Notes under the pieces: model-generated
The model's input: the letters and a program-made list of their open reading frames with translations, nothing else
What the model was told of the DNA's origin: nothing
Database searches by the model: none
Program-made: the position numbers and the translations under genes
DNA from: Achatina immaculata
Taxonomy: Eukaryota > Mollusca > Gastropoda > Stylommatophora > Achatinidae
Direction of reading: 5' to 3'
Length of the DNA: 64,000 bases
Assembly: GCA_009760885.1 (NCBI GenBank)
Contig: CM019716.1
Location: forward strand, 2,981,501 to 3,045,500
Shown: piece by piece, positions 56,200 through 64,000 of the stretch
Layout of the letters: every line of letters starts with the position of its first letter
Numbering within the stretch: the stretch's first letter is position 1

Positions 56200-58020
56200 A
56201 AAAGGGAGAGAGAGATTTTTTTTTTTTTTATATTCATGCATTGTTCATTGTGTAGGTAATAGAAAGCTGTGATTTGAACACATAAACTATGTAGTTTGAA
56301 ATCAATAGTGAAAGATGCAACTTTTTATTAGATAGTAACATCCATGATATACAGATAAGTAAGGAAAAGAGAAACATCTTCAAATGATAGAAGTGGACCA
56401 TAGATGCTAATCTTGCTTGGAAGATCATTAAAGAAAAGAATATGAAAATTCAATATGGAGGTACATTATTTAAGTGCAGATATGAAAGTTATGAGAATTT
56501 ATATGTCCTTGGTTGAAGCAACAAGTGGAAGATGAGATCTTGATTGGCCAGAACTATTGATTTAACTAGTTTTGTTTGATTAATTAAAACAGCTCAGTCA
56601 TACTTTCTATCAGCAGCATTTTCAATACATTTGCATGGTTCTGGTTGATCTCAACAGCAAGGGGGAAATATTTTTTTAAAAATCATTTGTAAATGTTTAC
56701 TGCGTTTTGCATTTTCATTGTAGACAGACAATTCCCAAAAAAGTATGTTAAATATGGTCCACAACCCTTTATATAAGTTGGTTTTTGCATATGTTGGATT
56801 TACATTGCTCCTCTGATTATGCTCTGTATCACAAACACGTATGCCAGAATTTGCCAGGCATACAGTGCTGTACTAAAGAATGGCGTGAATAGTGTTTCCC
56901 CTCTCATTTATTGCACTTTCATGTTTCTTTGTTATTATCGTCAACCTCATTGTCTGCTGATACTTTCAGTCTTTTTTTTTTTGCAAGTGTTCACAAATTA
57001 TATCATGAAACCTAATTCATGCATGATTTTCCACTTTTCTATTTTTAAATAGATTTTATTGTCAAAAAGCATTACATGACATAGTTTCAAAAACATAGAC
57101 TTAAATGTATATCCAAAACTTGTCATGCGGATGACGATAGCTGCAATGATTTTTACAATGCCATGGTGATAGTGTTGGTGAAAGCAAGTTCTGAAGTCAC
57201 TGTGTCTAGCAGTGCTTAAAGAACGGGGGTGTTGGTGAAGGTTGAGTCTGGCAGTCACCAGAAGTTTTAGCATGAAGCATTTGTCATTGTGTAGTGTTTG
57301 CATCTGGGCAGCCCTCACAAAGCAAGATGGAAGAAGTATGAAGAGTACATGTTTGTTCCAAACGCTATTGTCCACCTTCATACTTTTGTATCATTCCCAA
57401 TTTCACCTCCAAGTGGATTGAAGTAAGTTTGCAGGCCAGCACTTTGTTTTTTTCATCATAAAACCCAATACATTAACATTTGATTTCCAACAACTGTTCT
57501 TCTGAACGTGAGAATTGGGAAACTATTTTCTTCTTAGACCCAAAAAGATCATTCTAAATTTATAGATATTCCATCTCAGATAAAAATTCCAGTTTGTGCA
57601 GGACGTCCTTCCTATCAAGCAGTACTGACCGTAGTCTCTCAATATTTATCTCCCAGCTGTAAAACATTCACAAAAATGGTGACCTCAGAGGTTTCTGTCT
57701 CTCTGACTTAACTTTCAAATGTAATTCTGGTGCTTTTCGATGGCACTTCTTGCATTGTCAGATTCTTATAGAATGCAGATTTAAGTATGTCAGTTTTATA
57801 TATGTTGAGAACCATCTGTATAAGAAGCAGTCATACAAGTATATCCTTGCTTGTTTTTAACCTGGATACACACAGATGTAGAGGCACATACTAATGTACG
57901 CAGCTTTTAGGTATGACCTCATATTTGTAGCCTTATGTGAGCCTGGCACAGATTGGTGCTAAGTTTAGGGTTTAAGATGCAGGTCATTGTGTTATATCTG
58001 TTTTTTGTTCCCACCCATAG
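56200..58020. other. Intron; possible minus-strand poly(A) signal at 57053-57060
   Basis: 57050-57400 is somewhat GC-richer and open for 127 codons on the minus strand. An AATAAA (minus, around 57055-57060) lies at its end, as in a transcript 3' end or retrocopy. The predicted peptide is not recognised. The remainder is plain AT-rich intron. Confidence 0.35.
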
Positions 58021-58117
58021 CTGACCCCAACCCAGCAGTGTGGGAGGATGTCACGGACACGAAACCCATGACTTTAGTCGATGATTGTGTCTCCTTCACT
58101 ACCACTGTTTCTGCCAG
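58021..58117 (+). CDS. Ank: Ankyrin ZU5-C domain end, exon 8
   Basis: A 97-nt exon, phase 1 to 2, with acceptor ACCCATAG ending at 58020 and donor GTGAGA at 58118. With the G of exon 7 it reads [33 protein letters not shown]. The pattern A-x-W-EDIT-x-T-x-P-x-T-[FL]-x-DCVSFTT-x-VSAR is the end of ankyrin ZU5-C. The final Arg codon (AG|G) is split by the intron. Confidence 0.97.
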
Positions 58118-58884
58118 GTGAGATGATATCCGGCACTTTTACCTTAACATTAACTCTTTCACTCCTGAATTTATTTTCATTCTATTCTAGAAGGAATTTT
58201 GGTAGAAAGAAACTGGAAGTAAGTCACTCTATAAAAAAATATGAGTGTGGTTAGAAATGTGCTGCTTTTCATTTTTTTTTAAGACTTTGTCTAAATACCT
58301 CTCTAAGCATTGATTCACATAGGCTTGCATGATCTATCAATACTGCCAGTGTTGTTTTGGAGTGGAAGAGTTGAAGAACTACTTCAGAGAAATTATTTAC
58401 TTAGGGAAATTATCAGTATCAATCATAATTATGAAAGACTACAGAAAATGTTTCATTGAAATAAATATTTTCAGTTATTTTGATTAATCTCTAAATTATG
58501 ATAAGACGTGCAGACAAATGAGTAGTTTTCTCATTTTTTTCTTCATTTATAAAAAAAAAATTCTAGTAATTGTACTTCATTGTTGTTCTCTTAGACTTAG
58601 ATGCTAATCTCTGTCACAGGTGAAGCATTCAATGTCTTATTATCCACATCACCATATAGCTTCCCCATTGGGGGGTGGGGGGGATTTTGTAGGAAACATG
58701 TTCAGACTAATTATTACTTTAAAAAATGATAATCAGTTTCACGCAGAAGTAGTGTAGAGAATGGGAAATAAATAAAGTCTAAATAAATGTGTAACATGGC
58801 CCTGTAGATAAGATTCCACAACATATTTTCACCTTTAAAAGTTATATCTTGGGTGAACTATAAAAGACTTCCTGGTCTTTTCAG
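58118..58884. other. Intron, nothing recognised
   Basis: Short intron with a small G-rich run (58669-58683). Ends in TTTTCAG. Confidence 0.5.
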
Positions 58885-59113
58885 GTTCTGGCTCATTGAC
58901 TGCCAGAATGTGGCCGAGGCAGCTCAGATGGCGTCAATTCTCTACCAGGAGGCAGTCACGGTTCCATACATGGCCAAGTTTGTGGTTTTCGCAAAACGTG
59001 ACTCCCCAGAAGAAGGCAAGCTGAGGATTTTCTGTATGACAGATGACAAGGATGACAAGACACTGGAGAAACAAGAGAAGTTCTATGAGGTGGCCCGCAG
59101 CAGAGACATTGAG
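58885..59113 (+). CDS. Ank: Ankyrin UPA domain, exon 9
   Basis: A 229-nt exon, phase 2 to 0, with acceptor CTTTTCAG ending at 58884 and donor GTAAAA at 59114. It encodes [64 protein letters not shown]. These match the start of the UPA domain (FWL-x-[20 protein letters not shown]-x-DKTLE-x-QE, EVARS-[KR]-DIE). UPA packs against the ZU5 pair and is conserved in ankyrins, UNC5 and PIDD. No unusual residues. Confidence 0.98.
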
Positions 59114-59959
59114 GTAAAATATTGGCCTAGAACATAGGGATAGTTACTTGATAATCTAACTATGAGGAGAAATTGTTTGTGCATGCATTGAGCACTGATG
59201 CTGCAGTTTAAAAACAACATATCCAGTAATATAATTTCTGAATCACTTTGCATCAGCCTTGTTTTTTTCAGTAGCGGAAATGACATGATTTTATTTTCAA
59301 ATGTTTTAATCCTTTTTATAGGTTCCCCACCTTTATAAATGCAGCAAATAAACTGCAGACTGCACTCACATGCTTATAAATTGTTAGTGGGCCTTTAAGT
59401 TTTAGGCATTCATTAGAATATAATGCTTGTATTTGAATATATGCTGTTTCCACTGTGGTCATGGAATTGTGAGTTAGAGCCAGAAGCAAGTTTGTGTGTG
59501 GAGAGCCAGAAGCAAGTTTGTGTGGAGTCAAAAGAGTCCATGGAAGTATTCTTTGAATAAATGAGTCAGAGACAGACAGTAGAAAAATATTGTAGTCATA
59601 GTCTGAAACAATTTTGATTGAATCATTTTCCATAGAAATGTGTGATTTATGAAAAGATCAGACTTTGAGGAGTTTGAAGTTTTATGTAGCAGCATCACAG
59701 CCCTGACCTCTACTCATCAGGAGATAAGATGATTATGTCATCAAGATTAGCAAATCAAAGAGTTTCGTCCTGGGCTAGACCCTCAGGCAGAGGTCATGGT
59801 AACAGAACATGGTGATATCTTGATGACTACATGTTAACTGCAGTGGCAGTGCTTGCAAGAGGCCTGTTTCATAATTCAGTTTCATGAAATCAGGACAGCC
59901 ACCATAGCTTCCTTTGTCTGTCATAATTCTTTCCATTGTCTTTATTTATACTGTTCCAG
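59114..59959. other. Intron, nothing recognised
   Basis: Has a short tandem of GAGCCAGAAGCAAGTTTGTG (two copies, 59475-59525). No other feature. Confidence 0.5.
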
Positions 59960-60097
59960 GTTCTAGAAGGCAGACCTCAATTTGTAGAGATGGCAGGGAA
60001 CTTGATTCCGGTCACCAAGTCAGGAGACCAGCTCCATGTCAATTTCAGGGCATTCAGAGAGAACCGATTACCATGTACAGTTAAGATTCGAGATCAG
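59960..60097 (+). CDS. Ank: Ankyrin UPA domain, exon 10 (GC donor)
   Basis: A 138-nt exon, phase 0 to 0, with acceptor TGTTCCAG ending at 59959 and a non-canonical donor GCAAGT at 60098. It encodes VLEGRPQFVEMAGNLIPVTK, LHVNFRAFRENRLP, TVKIRDQ. VLEG-[KR]-P...GNL-x-P-[LV]-TK and F-x-ENRLP match ankyrin UPA. Using GC at 60098 keeps the frame into exon 11. The nearby GT at 60102 would shift it. CAG|GCAAGT is the usual context of GC-AG introns. Confidence 0.96.
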
Positions 60098-60864
60098 GCA
60101 AGTATTCGTGACCAGTAATGACAGTTGTGGGCATTTTCGGGCCAGAGGCATTTTCCAATATTAGTGAAATAAGTGTTGCACTGTAAAGAGAAATCTGTGG
60201 GTTTTAATACACTTTTTATTTTTTTTGGCATATAGGAACATTAGTTATTTCACTGGAATTTTTCTTTCTGAATAGAAATCATTTTTCTTTTCATTGAAAG
60301 CCAGGTGTGTTTTTGAAAGTGCTATTTTGCTGGAATAAATACAAGATGGTCATAAAATTTTCACTGGATTGAAATTTTGAAGTAATGCACATGATAGAAC
60401 CAAAAATTTGTGATAGCTCGCTTCTTTGCATTTTTTATATATAGAAATAGTTTACCCATGTAAATGTGTCATGCTTTTTAAATAAACCCTTCCTGGACAA
60501 AGGGATCCGTAGATGCAGATTAATTGCTTGACCACCACATTTGATTTTTTAACATTTTTCCTTGTGAGAAAGCACACATCTTTTCATTGAATCCCTGTTC
60601 TTTGGATGAAGTCAGGGTCAAAATAACAAATGCAATTTAAGAAATGTCAGTGCATCAATTATATGAATATTCATGGTGTTGAAGACTTGGCTTGAAAGGT
60701 ATATCAACAAGAACAGTGGCAGTATTGAAGTGTGACAAGTAGAATATCATTAAGAATGAAACTTTTAAGATGGTTCCAGTACATGTGTATCTTTAGTTGA
60801 CATTTAAAAGAGGATTTTCTGACCTCCTTTCACTTGTAACATTTAGCATTGACCACACTTACAG
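60098..60864. other. GC-AG intron, nothing else recognised
   Basis: Plain AT-rich intron between exons 10 and 11. Confidence 0.6.
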
Positions 60865-60972
60865 GATCAGGAGGCCAGTGCACGGGTTGCCTTCATGAAA
60901 GAACCTAAAGTTGCCCGTGGAGAAGCACCGCAGACACCCATCTGTAACCTCAACATTCGCCTTCCAGATATG
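60865..60972 (+). CDS. Ank: Ankyrin UPA domain end, exon 11
   Basis: A 108-nt exon, phase 0 to 0, with acceptor ACTTACAG ending at 60864 and a weak donor GTACCA at 60973. It encodes DQEASARVAFMKEP, ARGEAPQTPICNLNIRLPDM. R-[LV]-[SA]-F-[LM]-KEP, then G...PQT-x-[VI]-CNLNI-x-LP is the end of the UPA domain in ankyrins. A run of about 25 G follows at 61060-61084. Confidence 0.96.
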
Positions 60973-61054
60973 GTACCAATTAGTGGCTGGTCCACGCATT
61001 TTTGCATCTATTTTTGTTTGTTTGTTCTTGTTGATAATGATTTCATGTTTTAGA

Positions 61055-61059
<5 letters not shown>

Positions 61060-61084
<25 letters not shown>
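61060..61084 (+). repeat. Run of ~25 G, 87 bp downstream of a weak splice donor
   Basis: An uninterrupted G run. Long intronic G-tracts can form G-quadruplexes and bind hnRNP F/H-type factors; that role here is inference. Confidence 0.9.
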
Positions 61085-61085
<1 letters not shown>

Positions 61086-61224
61086 ATTCACTTGACTTTG
61101 TTGTTTGGAGGTGAGGAGGAAAGAGAGAAATTCACATGTGACTGTGTAATATTTGGGGGTGAAGAGGAAAGAGGGAAATTCACATGTGATTGTGTGTTGT
61201 TGGGGGTGGGAATACTAAAATGTG

Positions 61225-61625
61225 AGAATTTATTTCGGAAAATAGCTTACACCTAGGGTGATTTTTGGGTGTTTTGAAGATATGAAAATAACTTACACCT
61301 AGGGTGTTTTTTGGGTGTTTTGAAGGTATGGAAATAACTTACATCTAGGGTGTTTTTTGGGTGTTTTGAAGGTATGGAAATAACTTACACCTAGGGTGAT
61401 TTTTGGGTGTTTTGAAGGTATGGAAATAACTTACACCTAGGGTGTTTTTTGGGTGTTTTGAAGGTATGGAAATAACTTACATCTATGGTGATATTTGGGT
61501 GTTTTGAAGATATGAAAATAACTTACACCTAGGGTGTTTTTGGGTGTTCTGGAGATATGAAAATAGCTTACACATAGGTGATTTTTTTATGGAGATGATA
61601 TGAAAATAGCTTTCTCCTATGGTAA
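61225..61625. repeat. ~46-bp minisatellite, 7-8 copies
   Basis: The unit is GGAAATAACTTACACCTAGG + GTGTTTTTTGGGTGTTTTGA + AGGTAT, with a few changes. Confidence 0.93.
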
Positions 61626-61744
61626 TGATACATAAAATTAAGTTCAAGCCTATTCCTTTGGGGTGTTTATACATGAAAATCAATTGAATCTCATTCAGGA
61701 TTTGGTTATACATGAAAATCTATTGAAATTTATTGCTGGTTGTG

Positions 61745-62200
61745 ATTATGCATATACATCTGTTGAAAATCATTTATGGTACTGTCTGTGCTCTTATTTG
61801 TTAGCTTTTATATGTTATCTGTGCCAGCATTTGTTAATTTTATGTAGTTTCTGCACCATTATTTGTTTTAGTTTTGTTCTGCTGTCTGTGCCATAATTTG
61901 TTAGTTTTATATGCTGTTTGTGCCACAGTTTGTTAGTTTTATGTCCTGTCTGTGCCACAGTTTGTTAAGTTTCATGTTGTCTGTGCTATAATTTGTTCAT
62001 TTTATGGGAGGTCTACCCTGCCATTTGTTTTATGTGCTGTCAGTGTCATAATTTGCTAGTTACATATGTGCTGTCTGTGCCATAATTTGTTAATATTATG
62101 TGCTGTCTATACTATAATTTATTAGTCTCATGTGCCATCTGTGCCATCATTTGTTAGTCATCTGTGCAATCTGTATCATTTTATGTTAATTTTATATGCA
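61745..62200. repeat. ~31-bp degenerate minisatellite, ~12 copies
   Basis: The unit is TGCTGTCTGTGCCATAATTT + GTTAGTTTTAT with many substitutions. It reaches to within ~75 bp of the exon 12 acceptor. Confidence 0.88.
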
Positions 62201-62276
62201 GCCTGTCAGTATTTGCATATAAGTATGAGATATGCCTTTTTTTCCTATATCTTGTAGGCTATTATCTTGTTTTCAG

Positions 62277-62355
62277 TCTGATTCAGGTGAGCTGGACACA
62301 GACAGAGCTGCAGAAATTCGCAGGCGTCATGATTTCCTGCGTGGACAAGAACTGG
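62277..62355 (+). CDS. Ank: Ankyrin C-terminal linker, exon 12
   Basis: A 79-nt exon, phase 0 to 1, with acceptor TTTTCAG ending at 62276 and donor GTAATT at 62356. It encodes SDSGELDTDRAAEIRRRHDF then LRGQELG. This charged, probably helical segment follows the UPA domain and precedes the regulatory/death-domain region, which is not in the window. An alternative acceptor at 62286 would give another open frame (VSWTQTEL...), judged less likely because it is richer in Trp/Cys and unlike an ankyrin linker. Reading through the donor reaches a stop at 62382 (NSETVIVF), so an alternative end is possible. Confidence 0.75.
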
Positions 62356-62589
62356 GTAATTCAGAAACTGTCATTGTGTTCTAGTACTCTATGAGATGTC
62401 AGTTATTTTTTAAACCTAGAGCATCCTTATTTAAAAAAAAAAAAAAACACTTCATTCAATTTCTTTGCTCTCTGTATTTCCAGAAGGTTTGCCAGGGCAT
62501 TTAGATAGTGATTTAGCAATTTTTATTATGCAGCGGTTCTATATGAATGTAGAAAATAGATTTGTGTTATTTTCTAAATTTTTAGAGTT

Positions 62590-63306
62590 ATTTGTTCATT
62601 CATTCATTCATTTGCATGTCCCTTGCGGAACTTTGCCTCACTAACAGCACTCCTGTAGGCCTCTTGGTTGTGAGAAAGATGGCCTGCTGCTGATGCGTCC
62701 ATTTACAGATCACCAAGAATGTCTTGCAGCCATCTTTGCTTTGGTCTTCCTCTCTTTCTTTTTCCCATTATGTACTCTTCCAAGACAGTTTTCTCTAGAT
62801 TATCATGACATTTAATGTGTCCAAAGTATTTAAGTTTTCTCGTTTAATTCTCTTTACTAGCCAGCCTTCTTCAATGTTAAGTTCTTGTAGTATGGATATA
62901 TTTGTTCTTTTTTGTGTGCATGATATTTGAAGAACTCTTCTGTAACATTTACATTCAGAGGCATTTATGTGTTTCTCAGCTGTGTTTCTCACTTTGTTAA
63001 GTGTCCAGGTCTTACATGCATATGTTGCGATGGGAAAGATGCATTCCCTTAAAAGTCTTATTTTTGTAGTTCTGTCTTTTCCTCTCCACAGATTCTTTAG
63101 TTGTTTTACTTTCTGAAGAGCGATATGTCTTCCTTTTATTTTCCCTCATTGTATCTCCATTATTAGTTAGCAATGATCCAAGATATTCAAAACTCTCTAC
63201 TTCTTCCAGTTTTTCCTCATTGATACATATATCAGCTGCCTTGTTTGTTTTGTCAGTTGTCATCAATTTAGTTTTCTTCGTATTAAGATAGAAGTTTTGC
63301 TCTTAG
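62590..63306 (-). mobile_element. LINE family B, minus strand, 3' 0.7 kb
   Basis: The 3' tail (ATTC)n lies at 62592-62611 on the plus strand. Minus-strand codons read KLMTTDKTNKAADICINEEK, VESFEYLGSLLT, NTAEKHINASECKCYRRVLQ and LNIEEGWLVKRI, the same protein as at 24595-25258. Frame breaks lie near 63010 and 62795. The 5' end is truncated just after the RT core (GCAAAACTTCTATCTTAATA). Confidence 0.92.
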
Positions 63307-63380
63307 GTAGCTCTGCTACTATCTGTTGGGCAGAAGGTTTCAGGTTCAAATCCTGGAGGTGATGTTTATGTTTTTCATAA
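63307..63380 (+). mobile_element. tRNA-derived SINE-like scrap
   Basis: GGTAGCTCTGCTACTATCTG then GGTTTCAGGTTCAAATCCTG contains an intact B box (GGTTCAAATCC) about 35 bp from an A-box-like start. No full cloverleaf. It directly abuts the truncated 5' end of the LINE at 63306. Confidence 0.5.
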
Positions 63381-63694
63381 TGAATCTTGTTTCCCTTAGT
63401 AGTGTTGTGTACCATACTACAATAGTAGTGAGGTTTGATGCCTGGCTTCAGAAAAATAAACCTGCAGAGCCCAACACACCTGATTACAATGAAGGTGCAT
63501 TTAAGAAAAATGATTATTTGCAATGAAGACTGTTGTTTGTTCACAGTGAGTTCATAAAGGGAGAAAAAAGATGTTGGGGAAGTTTTCTTTTTAATGTGTG
63601 ATATTTATACTGTCTTTACAGCTTTTTCTAGTCTCATCAGACTGGTTTATTGTGTTTTAAAATATTGACATTCTCATTTAGTTGTTTTAAAATT
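63381..63694. other. Intron; one weak phase-compatible exon candidate (63426-63494)
   Basis: An AG at 63424-63425 and a GTGCAT donor at 63495 would enclose 69 nt that fit the phase left by exon 12 and encode VVRFDAWLQKNKPAEPNTPD. The acceptor lacks a pyrimidine tract and the donor is poor, so I do not call it coding. Confidence 0.25.
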
Positions 63695-64000
63695 TATCAT
63701 CATCATCATCAGGTGCCGTGCCGACTGGCGTTGGCTATTATGCTTCTCCAGAGTACCCGATCCTTCATGCAGGCCATCAGTTCAGTTGGTGATCTCCTCT
63801 CACATCATCCCGTCAGACTGTCCAGTATCATTTCTCTTGGTCTTCCTCTTGATCTTCTTCCTTCTATTTTTCCTGTTGTTATAATATTTTCAATGCCCCC
63901 TCTTCTCATTGCATGTCCTATGAAAGTACATTGTCTCTCTCTTATCTTTCTGACAAGGTTTTTTGTCTCTCCAGCTCTTCTCATACATTCTTCATTAGTT
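63695..64000 (-). mobile_element. LINE 3' end with (ATG)n tail, cut by window edge
   Basis: The tail is (ATC)n at 63695-63711 on the plus strand. Minus-strand codons read TNEECMRRAGETKNLVRKIR, TFIGHAMRRGGIENIITTGK, EGRRSRGRPREMILD, then a stop, MACMKDRVLWRSIIANASRH and G-T-stop. This is an RTE-like LINE C-terminus related to family C (44600) but much better kept. The element continues beyond base 64000. Confidence 0.85.

Noticed and set aside
63426..63494. Further ankyrin exon (VVRFDAWLQKNK...)
   Set aside because: Phase fits exon 12, but the acceptor lacks a pyrimidine tract, the donor is weak and the segment adjoins a SINE-like scrap.

Overview
The window is invertebrate animal genomic DNA: AT-rich, with long introns, GT-AG splice sites and dense transposon and minisatellite content. 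The combination of RTE-like LINEs, mariner elements, tRNA-derived SINEs and an ankyrin gene suits a lophotrochozoan, perhaps a mollusc. That assignment is inference and is not firm.

The only conventional gene I can support is the middle part of one large ankyrin gene on the + strand. Twelve constitutive exons lie between 1832 and 62355. Their splice phases join without a break over about 765 codons: an acidic/Ser-Thr linker after the (off-window) ankyrin repeats (exons at 1832, 3353, 11052), the spectrin-binding ZU5-N domain (28316, 29622, 40516), ZU5-C (40516, 50346, 58021), the UPA domain (58885, 59960, 60865) and the start of the C-terminal linker (62277). The ankyrin repeats lie upstream of base 1 and the death domain downstream of base 64000. 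One intron uses a GC donor (60098). A thirteenth, alternative exon at 42024 would give either a 9-residue insert in ZU5-C or a truncated isoform ending in an RVxF-type peptide.

The introns carry almost everything else. 1-11 kb: a 225-bp foldback hairpin with a pol III B-box-like loop, minisatellites and a 1.27-kb tandem duplication. 11-28 kb: minisatellite arrays of 34-52 bp, an unusually GC/CpG-richer tract at 16-22 kb, a perfect 33-bp satellite, and a 29-bp minisatellite invaded three times by one LINE family. 30-35 kb: three nested transposons, with a near full-length 3.2-kb RTE-like LINE (10-bp target duplication) inside a TTAA-flanked piggyBac-like non-autonomous element, itself inside a decayed Tc1/mariner-type transposase. 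36-40 kb: a 66-bp minisatellite and a 1,293-bp mariner with 37-bp inverted repeats and a DD34D triad broken by stops. 44-54 kb: a repeat of over 1 kb, duplicated on both sides of the 50346 exon, a 24-bp minisatellite and a second, older mariner. 55-64 kb: more LINE 3' ends, SINE-like pieces and G-tracts among the UPA exons.

Most long open frames here are by-products of minisatellites whose unit length is a multiple of three, or are transposon remnants. I see no RNA gene, CRISPR array or prokaryotic-type system.
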